DNA of 64,000 nucleotides from Paenibacillus mucilaginosus 3016 (GTDB lineage Bacteria; Bacillota; Bacilli; Paenibacillales; NBRC-103111). The stretch covers positions 5,598,001-5,662,000 of the forward strand of contig NC_016935.1 of NCBI RefSeq assembly GCF_000250655.1, read 5' to 3'. Each line of letters opens with the position of its first letter. The stretch's first letter is position 1. Under the pieces are notes generated by a model. That model made no database searches. It saw nothing but the letters and a program-made list of their open reading frames with translations, and was not told the DNA's origin. Shown here piece after piece: positions 8,255 to 16,916 of the stretch. Position numbers and translations under genes: made by a program.

Positions 8255-8372
8255 GACTTCACCGCCAAACCTCAAATGGGATTTCCATATATTACCCCGG
8301 CGCAGGACAAGTCATTCAGCAGAATTCGTTAAGATTTGGTAAGGAGATTCTGGTGGAACCTTTGAAAAAGCC

Positions 8373-8409
8373 AAAACAGACCTCCCCGTCCCGCTTCCGG
8401 AAGTCTGTT
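8373..8409 (-). terminator. Possible terminator of the NAS-like gene
   Basis: Minus-strand hairpin with arms AACAGAC / GTCTGTT and partial inner pairing, then TTTTGGCTTTTT. It lies about 120 bp after the stop at 8532. Confidence 0.4.
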
Positions 8410-8531
8410 CGTCACGGCATATGGATGAATGGAGCTGGGCGAACCGCACCCGCCGCCGGCCGGCGCTTCGTACTCCCGCTCCCGTGTCCGGCAGACGGCG
8501 TGCCGGCAGAACGGCACCGAAGCTTATGGCC

Positions 8532-9386
8532 CTAGGACTGCCGGTACAACAGCGTCGAGTTGATCACGACCCGCTCGGCCGGCCGCGTCCGTCCCAGCAG
8601 GCTCCAACCGGCGGCGGACAGCTCCGCTTCATCGACGGACTCGTACATCAGCCGGCGCATCCCTTCCGCCGTCCGGACGGCTACCACGGTATCGGCCCGC
8701 GTGTCACGGATGCGTTCCAGCACACCGGCTTTCCCGCTCACTAGAGAGGCGACGAACACAGCCGCGTAAGGCGCATAGTCGAAGGCACAGCCTTCTTCCT
8801 GCACCACCCGGATGCCCTCCTTCAGACCCAGCCTGCCGAGGAGTGTCCGGGAGACGGCGCATGCGGCAGGATCGCTGTCGATGCAGGTAACCGGGCTGCC
8901 CTGCCGCAGATGAATGAGCACCGCGCTGAGCGGCAGCGGGCCGCTGCCCACGAAAGCCAGGGGGAGACCGGCCGGGAGCAGGCCGCCGAGCAGCTCGAGC
9001 TCGTGTCCGACGAGGGTCTCGTAGACTCTCCAGCTGCCGTGGTCTCCCAGATCGTCCAGCTCCAACCGGGAGCGGACACCCAGCTGCAGGGCATCGGCCA
9101 GCTCCATGCCCGCTTCGGCCTCCGCCAGCTTCGCGAGCAGGCCCTTATGCAGCCGGGACACGTCCCGGTGGGTCAGCACCTGCTCCACCTGCTCCGCCGA
9201 GTAAGGCTGGCGAACATGATGCCGGAGCAGCTCCACCGCGGACCTCACGGAAGAAGGAATCCCCCTGCCGGCAGAGTCCACGCTCAGGGCAGCCCAGGTC
9301 TGCCGGATCACCGCGATGAGCTCCCGGACCCGCCGGTCCTCTTCGGTCCGGCTCCACGGAGCCGGTTCAAGCCAATTGGTTTCCAA
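8532..9386 (-). CDS. Nicotianamine synthase-like protein (CntL-type opine metallophore enzyme)
   Basis: 284 residues. The Rossmann core has the family signature FVGSGPLPLSAVLIHL, followed by the SAM-binding turn VTCIDSDPAACAVSRTLLG. In staphylopine, pseudopaline and bacillopaline pathways the CntL enzyme transfers an aminobutyrate unit from SAM to an amino acid. Here no opine dehydrogenase (CntM), ABC importer or exporter lies alongside, so the metallophore role is not assured. The start is probably TTG at 9386, with GGAGG 9 bp upstream; the TTG at 9395 touches that site. It follows the PKS operon by about 250 bp on the same strand. Confidence 0.8.
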   Translation of the reverse strand: METNWLEPAPWSRTEEDRRVRELIAVIRQTWAALSVDSAGRGIPSSVRSAVELLRHHVRQPYSAEQVEQVLTHRDVSRLHKGLLAKLAEAEAGMELADALQLGVRSRLELDDLGDHGSWRVYETLVGHELELLGGLLPAGLPLAFVGSGPLPLSAVLIHLRQGSPVTCIDSDPAACAVSRTLLGRLGLKEGIRVVQEEGCAFDYAPYAAVFVASLVSGKAGVLERIRDTRADTVVAVRTAEGMRRLMYESVDEAELSAAGWSLLGRTRPAERVVINSTLLYRQS

Positions 9387-9632
9387 GGGGGACAACCTCC
9401 GATCCCGTAACGTGCCATAAGAGGGCGTATCCCACTATATTCGTCCTGTCCCCCTTTTAGACGCACGGCCTCGGATCAAGCCCGTTCTCCCCCCTCCCCG
9501 GCTGCATGGAGTGCAAGCACCCGGAGAGCGAATGCTTCGGCGGGTGTGCAGCTGCCCGTAAGAGCCGGGTCCCGCGTGGAAGCCTCCCGGTGAATGAGGC
9601 TTTCGGCCTGCCGCAATCTCCGCAGCGCTCTA

Positions 9633-10786
9633 CTACAGCCGTACATCTCTCAGCCGCGTAGCGTGGAGCAGCCGCTCCGGCAGGAGCGGCACGCTGCGGG
9701 CGAGACGCATGACGGGTCCCGCGAGCGCCTGCCTGGCGAACAGCGATTGGAGCAGGTGCCCCACCGCAGCGGTCCGGCGAACTCACGGTGGAGGCCGCGT
9801 TCATACTGCCTCCTCCACTGCTCCTCCGTCAGGCTGCCGCGCAGGAAGCCGTCCGCCAGCCGGGTGCAGAGCAGCGCGGAGCGCAGCGCCATCGACATCC
9901 CGTCCCCGCAGAGGGGCGGGATCGTCACGCAGGCGTCGCCGACGTGGGCGAAGCTGCCCCAGGCCTGCGGCCTGCGGCGCAGGTTCGGGACGATCGCCGC
10001 CTCCGTGCCGGGCAGCGGAGCGGCTGCGGCGAGCTTCTCCCGCAGCTGCGGGTGCCTGCCGGCGGCCTCGAGCAGGAGCCCGGCGGCGCCCGGGCCTCTG
10101 CCTGCTCCGGCTTCGGCTCCGGCTGCGGCGAACGCCTCTTGATGGAGCAGAGCCGCCACGTTCACACCGCCCCCTTCCACGGGCGCCATCCCCAGGTACC
10201 CGCCGGGGAACACAAACAGCTCGACGGCCGGCTCCATCGCCACGCCCCCGAAATGCGCCTTGACCCCGACGTAGGAGGAATCGGCCGCACGGACCTCCGA
10301 CAGCCGGGAAGGTCCGCCTCCCCAGGCCCCGATGACCGCCCGGGCACGGAAGACTCTTGTCGCCCCGCCGCACTTGGTTTCGACGCGGTAGGCCTCCTTC
10401 TCTCTGCCGACCGCGGTCACTGCCGTCTCCGTGAGCACTTCGGCCCCGGCCCGGCGTACCTCGGCATGAAGTGCAGGGTCCATCGCCTGCCGGCTCACCC
10501 CGATCGCCCGGCCGGGCAGCGCCACCTCCAGCGGCGGCCCTCCGCCCCAGTAGAGCCTGGCGTGCGTCAGCTCAGCCGGGCTCAGGGCGGCGACGGCTTC
10601 GCGGAAGCCCAGCGACTCCAGCATGGAGCGGGACTCCGGCGAGAGGAACTCTCCGCAGACCTTGTGGCGGGGGAAGCGGCGGCCGTCGAGCAGGAGCACG
10701 TCCCAGCCCTGGCCTGCCAGCGCCATCGCTGCCGCGCTTCCCCCGATGCCGGCGCCGATGACCGCCGCATCATATACCCGGCTCAT
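9633..10786 (-). CDS. FAD-dependent oxidoreductase of the type III PKS operon (one frameshift)
   Basis: Flavoprotein of the UbiH / geranylgeranyl-reductase type: N-terminal VIGAGIGGSAAAMALA dinucleotide fold, FPRHKVCGEFLSPE, and the second FAD motif HVGDACVTIPPLCGDGMSMAL. ATG at 10786 overlaps the methyltransferase stop (ATGA). From 10786 the frame runs to about 9765; the natural C terminus (VGHLLQSLFARQALAGPVMR onward) is in another frame ending at TAG 9633. One extra base near 9764 restores a 384-residue protein. It probably hydroxylates or oxidises the polyketide product, as in SrsABC-like clusters. The frameshift may be a sequencing error. Confidence 0.82.
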
Positions 10787-11523
10787 CGGGGGACGCTCCA
10801 GTCCGCCTGGGACGCGGACGCCTTGCCGATCACTACGGCATATCGGAAGAGCGGCACCCATGTATAGTGGAAGGACTCGGCACCGAGCTGCTCCTTCAGG
10901 TATTCCCAATCGGCGGAGCGGAAGCCCTTGGCCACGGACAGCGGACCGTCATGCCGGATATAGCGGTTGCGCGAGAGCACACGCGCCGCTACCCAGACGG
11001 CGGACCACGGAATCCAGTGGCGGTGGATGTCATTGATCACGACGCCGTGCCTGGCCCCCTTCAGCATCCGGCCCACGACCCCCGGCAGCTCCGCCCGGTC
11101 GAAGTGATGAAGGAACTGCGAACCGGTTACAACATCCGCGCAGCCCTCTTCCAGGGAGAGAACATTGCAGCGGCGCACCTCGATCCGCGGCTCGTCGCGG
11201 AAGAAGGCGGCCGCCTCGTCGCACGCCTCCTGCGTGATATCCGCCAGCGTGATCCGCATGTCAATCCCGCTGGCCTCGGCCCACCCGAGCAGCCGCCGGT
11301 TCACGTCGCCGGAGCCCGCGCCGGCATCCAGCACGGTGAAGGTCCGCGGCCGCCCCGTCGCCTCCCACAGCCTCCGGACGCCGTACAGGGTCGGAGCCGC
11401 CGCCCGGAACACCCGGTTCAGCCGCCTCAGATGGCGGAGCGCCTCCCGGAGGTCCTCCCCGCCTTTGCTGAAATCGTCCATGAGCTCGGGCCTCAGATCC
11501 CTTTCCTTGAGCGCCCTATACAT
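10783..11523 (-). CDS. Class I SAM-dependent methyltransferase of the PKS operon
   Basis: 246 residues with SAM motif I VLDAGAGSGDVNRRLL, the acidic end of strand 2 ITLADIT and motif GSQFLHHFDRAEL. It starts at ATG 11523, 8 bp inside the end of the PKS gene, and ends in an ATGA overlap with the flavoprotein, so translation is likely coupled. Methyltransferases in type III PKS operons commonly methylate phenolic oxygens of alkylresorcinol or pyrone products; the actual acceptor is unknown. Confidence 0.88.
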   Translation of the reverse strand: MYRALKERDLRPELMDDFSKGGEDLREALRHLRRLNRVFRAAAPTLYGVRRLWEATGRPRTFTVLDAGAGSGDVNRRLLGWAEASGIDMRITLADITQEACDEAAAFFRDEPRIEVRRCNVLSLEEGCADVVTGSQFLHHFDRAELPGVVGRMLKGARHGVVINDIHRHWIPWSAVWVAARVLSRNRYIRHDGPLSVAKGFRSADWEYLKEQLGAESFHYTWVPLFRYAVVIGKASASQADWSVPR

Positions 11524-12670
11524 AGAGGCCCTCCTCTTGGGCGGCTGCGGGGACTTCGGCCGGAAGATACGTCATCCGCACCAGCTCGGCGGTCAGCCCC
11601 GGCCCGAAGGCCATCGCCGTTCCGGCGGCCTGTCCGCTGCCTTGGCTGCGCAGGTCCTCCCGCATGGCACGCAGGACGAACAGGATCGTGGCCGAGGAGA
11701 GATTGCCGTAGTTCCGCAGGATCCCCCGGCTGTAGGACGTCTCGGCATCAGTCAGCTCCAGCATCTCCTGCAGGGTATCGACGATGCCTCTCCCGCCCGG
11801 GTGAATCGCCCAGAACCGCGGCCTCTCCCCCGGGCCTATGAAGCGCTCGAACTCCGGCGGCAGGTTCCCCCCGAGCAGGCGCGGGATGTCCTGCGACAGG
11901 TACAGATCGAAGCCGTGATCACCAACGTCCCATGTCATGGCTTCCGACGTATCCGGGAAGAGGACGCTCCGGTCCCCGTCCAGCCGGAAGATGCCTGCAT
12001 GGTGCCGGTCCGGACGGCCGATCACGCAGGAAGCGGACCCGTCGCCGAAGAAGGACGCGGCGAACAGGTCCTCCCGGCTGAGGCCCGGCTGGATATGCAG
12101 GCTGCACAGCTCCACGCTGACCACCAGGATGCGGGCCTGCGGATCGGCGGCGCCAAGCTGCCCGGCGAGGGCGACAGCCTTGAGCCCGGCGGCACAGCCC
12201 AGGAAGTGAAGGGGAATCCGGTTCGTCCGAGGGGACAGGCCGAGCTCCCGCACGAGCAGGGCGTCCAGCCCCGGGAGGAACTGGCCCGTGCAGCTCACGG
12301 TGATGAGATGGGTGACCTCCGCCGCTTCCGTACCGCTGTCCCGAAGCGCCTCGCCTGCGGCACGCACCGCGAGCGGGAGCGCCTCGCGGCGGTACACCTC
12401 CATGCGTTCCTTCGTCCCGAGGGTCTCCTCCTCCGCGGCACGCAGGTAAGGATTGCCGCCTGCTCCCTGCAGAATGCGGGGATCGCACGTATAGCGGGTC
12501 TCTACGGCGCACTGTTTGAAAATGCGTTTCGCCCAGCGGTACCCGTCTGATTTCTCTCCCATGATCTCCGACAGCGTTTGCAGTACCTCCTGCTGGTCGA
12601 TCCGGTGGTCCGGCAGTGCAGTGCCGATGCCAAGTATCGCCGCTCCTCCCTGTGCCACAGGGTGCTGCAT
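11516..12670 (-). CDS. Type III polyketide synthase (chalcone synthase-like)
   Basis: 384 residues. The catalytic triad is visible: Cys in ITVSCTGQFLPGLDALL, His in FWAIHPGGRGIVDTL, Asn in ILRNYGNLSSATILFVL. The homodimeric enzyme condenses malonyl-CoA onto a starter to give alkylpyrones or alkylresorcinols; chain length is not readable here. The chosen start is ATG at 12670, preceded by GAGGAGAG. A longer in-frame extension exists upstream but is made of a 27-bp tandem repeat and lacks a ribosome site. First gene of a PKS-methyltransferase-flavoprotein operon. Confidence 0.92.
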   Translation of the reverse strand: MQHPVAQGGAAILGIGTALPDHRIDQQEVLQTLSEIMGEKSDGYRWAKRIFKQCAVETRYTCDPRILQGAGGNPYLRAAEEETLGTKERMEVYRREALPLAVRAAGEALRDSGTEAAEVTHLITVSCTGQFLPGLDALLVRELGLSPRTNRIPLHFLGCAAGLKAVALAGQLGAADPQARILVVSVELCSLHIQPGLSREDLFAASFFGDGSASCVIGRPDRHHAGIFRLDGDRSVLFPDTSEAMTWDVGDHGFDLYLSQDIPRLLGGNLPPEFERFIGPGERPRFWAIHPGGRGIVDTLQEMLELTDAETSYSRGILRNYGNLSSATILFVLRAMREDLRSQGSGQAAGTAMAFGPGLTAELVRMTYLPAEVPAAAQEEGLYV

Positions 12671-12684
12671 ATTCCCACTCTCCT

Positions 12685-12778
12685 CATATGCTCGTATATC
12701 ATTTTTACGCTCCATGCTCGTAGTTCCGTTTTTGCGCTCCATGCTCGTAGTTCCGTTTTTGCGCTCCGTTGAACTTCG
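12685..12778 (-). repeat. 27-bp tandem repeats in the leader of the PKS operon
   Basis: Units at 12701-12727 and 12728-12754 differ at two positions; a partial third (12755-12778) and a degraded fourth (12685-12700) flank them. The unit contains GCGCTCCATGCTCGTAGTTC. The array starts 15 bp 5' of the PKS ATG and would be transcribed as leader if the promoter lies beyond it. Confidence 0.85.
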
Positions 12779-12836
12779 TTCAAAGGTCGCTTTCAAAAAC
12801 GGAATACGTCGCTGGGTAGGACCCCATAGCAAGCCA

Positions 12837-13040
12837 AAACCCACATCAAAACCAACATCAAAACCAAACCAAAATCAAAACCAAACCAAAATCAAAACCA
12901 AAATCGGAGACCCGACCAAAAGCGGAGACTCGGCCAGAAACGATGACCAAACCCAGAAGCAAATACAATGGAAGCAAACCCAAAAAGCAAATGCAAAGTG
13001 CAAACGAGACACCAAAGAGCCAAAAACCTAAAAAACAAAC
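12837..13040. repeat. A/C-rich, T-poor low-complexity tract
   Basis: About 200 bp made largely of variants of CCAAAATCAAAA, CCAAACC and AAGCAAA, almost without T on the plus strand and very unlike the surrounding GC-rich DNA. Chance ORFs cross it on both strands but none has a ribosome site. It separates the divergent PKS operon and RNA ligase gene. Confidence 0.85.
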
Positions 13041-13165
13041 AGCCCTACCAAATCCAAGAAACGTAATGTTATTATTCACCAAAAAACCGGCAATAACTCT
13101 CCTTAAACCACGGTGAAGCTGTATAATCAAACTACTTCTTTTTTAGGAATGGAGCGCTGCTGAGC

Positions 13166-13951
13166 ATGGACCTGAACAAATTGAACTCCTTAACGAAGTA
13201 CCCGAGCATCCTAACCTATCACAGTCTGGGAGACAGAGGGCGTCTGACGGAGGCATTGTCGGAATCGCGGGGCTTTCCGGAGACGGAGGACGTCTATGTA
13301 TACGAGAAGGTGGACGGGGAGAATTCGAGAATCCTTCTGCTCCGGAACGAAGAAGGCATCGATTATCTCATCGGTTCGAGGGAGGAGCTGCTGTATGCGA
13401 AGGGGGACCGGATCGGCAACCCTTACGGGAACATTGCGGCCTTTCTGAGACCGCTCGCCGAAGAACTGTGCGCTGCACTGCTCAGCGTCTCTCTGCCCGC
13501 AAGGGATTGGGCGCTGACCGTGATCTATCAGGAATCGTACGGGGGCAAAACGAAAGCCGCCAAGAACTATACTGCGAACCAAACGCAGGGCAGCCGGGTA
13601 TTCGACGTCTTTTCCCTGAACGCCGGAGAACTGGAGAGCCTCCTGTCACTGCCCCAGGAAAAGATTGCGGCGTGGCGGGAGCATGGCCAGCAGCCCTTCT
13701 ATTCGGAGGAGCGCCGGATGGACTTCGTACACACCTTGCATCTGGCTTACGCCCCGCTCCTTGCCAGGGTGCGCGGTGCCGATGTACCGCGCACCCTCGA
13801 AGGAACCTTCTCCTTCCTGAAGCCCTTCGGCCAAACGCAAGTCGGCCTGGATACAGCCGGCCGATCGGAAGGCGTAATCGCGCGGACCGCCGACCGCAAG
13901 CTGATCCGCAAGCTTCGCTTCGATGATTACGAAAGAACCTTCCGCGGATAG
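13166..13951 (+). CDS. RNA ligase family nucleotidyltransferase
   Basis: 261 residues. Motif I of the covalent nucleotidyltransferases is YEKVDGENSRILL (lysine about residue 48 would take AMP). Candidate motif III SRVFDVFSL lies near 140, motif IV SEGVIART near 235 and motif V LIRKLRFDDYERT at the C terminus. It lacks the OB-fold, BRCT or zinc domains of replicative DNA ligases, and resembles stand-alone RNA ligase domains (PF09414) of phage and bacteria. It probably seals or repairs RNA, or AMPylates a nucleic acid end; the substrate is unknown. Weak ribosome site (GGAATGGAG) upstream of the ATG. No end-healing partner gene is adjacent. Confidence 0.82.
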   Translation: MDLNKLNSLTKYPSILTYHSLGDRGRLTEALSESRGFPETEDVYVYEKVDGENSRILLLRNEEGIDYLIGSREELLYAKGDRIGNPYGNIAAFLRPLAEELCAALLSVSLPARDWALTVIYQESYGGKTKAAKNYTANQTQGSRVFDVFSLNAGELESLLSLPQEKIAAWREHGQQPFYSEERRMDFVHTLHLAYAPLLARVRGADVPRTLEGTFSFLKPFGQTQVGLDTAGRSEGVIARTADRKLIRKLRFDDYERTFRG

Positions 13952-14050
13952 GGATAGCACGCCGCCGCCCTAGCCAGATCGCAGTCGGCTGCGAAGGAAT
14001 ATAGGCCGAGGGATGAGCCTGAACGGGATTCCGAAGCAGCGGAGTAAAAC

Positions 14051-14078
14051 AAAAAAACACAGGCCGAAGGCCCGTGTT
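14051..14078 (-). terminator. Rho-independent terminator
   Basis: Minus-strand AACACGGGCC / GGCCTGTGTT hairpin with a 3-nt loop and one mismatched pair, then seven T, 38 bp past the stop of the 2OG oxygenase gene. Confidence 0.85.
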
Positions 14079-14115
14079 CGCAAGCTTACGCTCACCCTTC
14101 ATCAGGCTCCCTCGG

Positions 14116-14829
14116 TCACTTGGCATCATGAAACACGATGCCCAGCGTATACCGGGTTCCTGAAGTGACCGTGCTGACGCCGTGCCGCAGGGTGGCCCGG
14201 TAATAGCCCCGGGTCCCGGGCACAGGGCGGTCGCGGGTGGGAAAGATCAGCCCCTCCCCTTGCTCCAGCGTGATGACATGGCCCCTGCTTTGGGCCCGCG
14301 GGCGCTGCTCGACCAGCAGGAATTCCCCGCCGGTGTAGTCCTTCCCGTGCTGATTCAGGGCGAAGACGGCCTGGAATGGAAAATAGACGTCACCGTACAG
14401 ATCCTGGTGCAGACAGTTGTATCCCCCTTCCTCATACTTCAGGATGAGGGGCGTCGGACGCCGCTGCCCCTGCAGGCGGCACCGCTCCAGAAAGTCCCCT
14501 AAAGCGGCGGGATACTCGGAGGAATGTCCCAGCTTCTCAAGAAAGCTGTTTGCCGTCCGGGCGAGCTCGGGATACAGTCCTTCCCGCAGCAGCTGCAGCG
14601 CCTCCGGCAGCGGAGAAGCAAAGTACTTGTACTCCCCCTTTCCGAACCGGTAGCGGGCCATATCGATCGTGGTACGGAAGCAGGCTTCGTTCCCGTACAG
14701 GCCAATGTTACCGCCGCATTGTTCCGGGCCCAGCAGCACGGGGAGCTTGGCATACCCCTGCTCCTCCAGTGCCTGCCGGATCGGGCCCCAGTCCAGAGCG
14801 GCGATCCGTTCGGCGAGTTCAGCTGTCAT
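14116..14829 (-). CDS. 2-oxoglutarate/Fe(II)-dependent oxygenase
   Basis: 237 residues with the iron-binding triad HxD...H: CLHQDLYGDVYFPFQ, then LRHGVSTVTSGTRYTLGIVF, where the Arg is placed to hold 2-oxoglutarate. This matches the uncharacterised COG3826-type oxygenases, which resemble prolyl hydroxylases and AlkB relatives; the substrate is unknown. ATG at 14829 follows GAGGGAGAA; a 60-residue upstream extension in frame is arginine-rich and has no ribosome site, so it is rejected. Monocistronic. Confidence 0.85.
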   Translation of the reverse strand: MTAELAERIAALDWGPIRQALEEQGYAKLPVLLGPEQCGGNIGLYGNEACFRTTIDMARYRFGKGEYKYFASPLPEALQLLREGLYPELARTANSFLEKLGHSSEYPAALGDFLERCRLQGQRRPTPLILKYEEGGYNCLHQDLYGDVYFPFQAVFALNQHGKDYTGGEFLLVEQRPRAQSRGHVITLEQGEGLIFPTRDRPVPGTRGYYRATLRHGVSTVTSGTRYTLGIVFHDAK

Positions 14830-15035
14830 GTTCTCCCTCTTTTCTTCCCCTCGGGGATGCGCTTCCTTTACTCCTTCCCAGTATACCTCCCGCTCTTCTC
14901 CGCGAACACAGCCCCCGGCTATCGCAGCAACATATCGACAGGCGGCTGCGTCCGCCAAGCTCTGACCTCGTCTCCATGCCTCCTCTGCGTCAAGATTCCA
15001 CGACCTCATTCCCTCATGCTCACCTTGCGGCTGAT

Positions 15036-15066
15036 AAAAAGAAAAACCATCCGGTTGTCCGGATGG
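15036..15066 (-). terminator. Rho-independent terminator
   Basis: Minus-strand CCATCCGG / CCGGATGG hairpin with a 4-nt loop followed by five T, C and five T. Downstream of the FAD-Rieske gene. Confidence 0.8.
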
Positions 15067-15201
15067 CTTGGCCCTTCCCCTGCTTCCTGCCGTATCCCTG
15101 TGACACAGAGATTAGGCTGCATGCTCAGACGGCCGCCTCAATGCAATGTCGGATTCCGCTCCCCGGTACACGCCACCAAGGATGGCTTACCGTTTCCCGC
15201 C

Positions 15202-16749
15202 TCACAGCTGCACTTGTCCCAGGCTCCGCTTCGCCGGCCCTTCAATCACATCGCCGTTGTAGGCGAACCGGGAGCCGTGGCACGGACAGTCCCAGGAACG
15301 CTCCGCCTCGTTCCACTCCACCTCGCAGCCCATGTGCGTGCAGGTCGTGTCCACCAGGTACAGCTCGCCCTGGGGATCGCGGTAGGCTCCTGTCCGGCGG
15401 CCGCGGATCCGCACGACGGCGCCCTCGTCGGCCTTCAGCTCCTCCACGCGGGTCTGCGGGAACTGGAGCTTGCCGCTGATGAGCTCCTTGGCTACGTTCG
15501 CATTGTGCATGGCGAATTCCCGGATCTCCGGATCGGCGTGGAACCGGGACGGCTGGAACAGCTCCTCATACGGGCTTCCCTCGCCGGTAACCAGCCTGCT
15601 GTTGAGGAGGGCGGCAGCGGCCGAGTGGCTCATTCCCCACTTTTTGAATCCGGTGGCCACCAGCAGGTTCCGCTTGTCCCCCTCCTCTCCCATCCGGCCG
15701 ATGTAAGGCACCTTGTCGAGGGTCGTGAGATCCTGGGCCGACCAGCGGTAGGCGATCTCCTCGAGCCCGAAGGTCTTCTGGCCGAACTTCTGCAGGGCCT
15801 CATAGTACTGGAACGTACAGATGCCCTGCCCGCTCTTGTGGCTCTCGCCCCCGAAGAGAACCATGGGCTGACCGTCCACTTCGACGGAACGCAGGGACCG
15901 CTTCGGTTCCTCCGCGCTGAGGTACATGCCCCCCGGGTAAGCCTCCTTGGTCTTGGCCAGCACAGCGTACGAACGGTCCGCATGCATCCGCGCAAAGTAG
16001 AACTGTCCGCCGTCATGCACCGGATAGTGGGAGCAGGAGATCAGCCGGCCGCACGACACTTTATGTCCGGCATCCGTGGTGAACGAGATGGGATTCCCCG
16101 GCGTTACCTTCACGACCGTCGTCTCCCCGAAGATCTGTCCCCCGCGTGACGTGACTTCCTTCGCGAGTTCCGCTACGAAGATCCCGGGGTTGAACTGCGC
16201 CTGATTCCGCATGACCACCGCCCCTTTGGTGGCAAAAGGAAGCTTCAGCCCCTCCACATAGCCGCCCGGAATGCCAAGCTCCTCATAAGCCTTGGCCTCG
16301 GCCTGCAGCTTGCCGATGTAGTCGTCGGAAGTGGTGTAGACATACGCATCCTCGCGTGTCAGTCCGCAGTCGATCCCGAGCTCCTCCGCCGTACGGACGA
16401 TGAGCTCGAGGCCTTCCCGGTTCGCCTCGTAGTACAGGCGGGCCTTGTCTTTGCCGAAGTGGGAGATGAGTTCGTCATAGATGAGGTCGTGCTGGGCGGT
16501 GATTTTGGCTGTCGTATGCTTCGTCGTTCCGGAGAGCACCTGGCCCGCTTCGATCACGGTGACCTTCACTCCCTTCTGCAGGAGCAGGTACGCGGTAAGC
16601 ATGCCGGTGATGCCTGCGCCAGCGATCACCACATCCGCGTGAAGATCCTGGGTCAGCTTCGGGTACTGCGGCACGTCCGCCGAGTCGAGCCAATAAGATT
16701 CGGGATATTGGGGCAAAGCCGTGAATGCTTCCTTCTCGTTCGCTGCCAT
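15202..16749 (-). CDS. FAD-dependent oxidoreductase with C-terminal Rieske domain (YhfW-like)
   Basis: 515 residues. N-terminal DAO-type flavoprotein: VIAGAGITGMLTAYLLLQKG near 40 and SGTTKHTTAKITAQHD next to it. The C-terminal Rieske [2Fe-2S] domain has both ligand boxes, CTHMGC and CPCHGS, near residues 465-490. The architecture matches Bacillus YhfW, a protein of unknown physiological role; electrons probably pass between FAD and the cluster in a cytosolic oxidation. ATG at 16749. Next to it is a decayed tetR gene on the other strand. Confidence 0.92.
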   Translation of the reverse strand: MAANEKEAFTALPQYPESYWLDSADVPQYPKLTQDLHADVVIAGAGITGMLTAYLLLQKGVKVTVIEAGQVLSGTTKHTTAKITAQHDLIYDELISHFGKDKARLYYEANREGLELIVRTAEELGIDCGLTREDAYVYTTSDDYIGKLQAEAKAYEELGIPGGYVEGLKLPFATKGAVVMRNQAQFNPGIFVAELAKEVTSRGGQIFGETTVVKVTPGNPISFTTDAGHKVSCGRLISCSHYPVHDGGQFYFARMHADRSYAVLAKTKEAYPGGMYLSAEEPKRSLRSVEVDGQPMVLFGGESHKSGQGICTFQYYEALQKFGQKTFGLEEIAYRWSAQDLTTLDKVPYIGRMGEEGDKRNLLVATGFKKWGMSHSAAAALLNSRLVTGEGSPYEELFQPSRFHADPEIREFAMHNANVAKELISGKLQFPQTRVEELKADEGAVVRIRGRRTGAYRDPQGELYLVDTTCTHMGCEVEWNEAERSWDCPCHGSRFAYNGDVIEGPAKRSLGQVQL

Positions 16750-16916
16750 GTGTGCTCATACTCCTTTTTTTACAACCTATTTAACCGCTAGTGTCCCCCA
16801 AGAACCCCTGATTATCCCGTAATCTGGAAAATCCCTATCCCGCTCCACCGTCCGCTCCACCTATTGAAGCGCCGGCGCATCAAGGCTACAACGGAGGGAG
16901 TCAGGAGGGACGCCGC

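Noticed and set aside
6533..8332. 599-codon plus-strand frame opposite ldh and the FNT gene
   Set aside because: Antisense artefact of GC-rich codon use.
9457..9804. 115-codon minus-strand ORF after the PKS flavoprotein
   Set aside because: It is a third frame over the C terminus of the flavoprotein and the noncoding DNA beyond; a different frame restores the expected protein end.
12685..12778. CRISPR-like array
   Set aside because: The repeats are head to tail without unique spacers and no cas gene is present; the same applies to the 17-bp repeats at 5159-5225.
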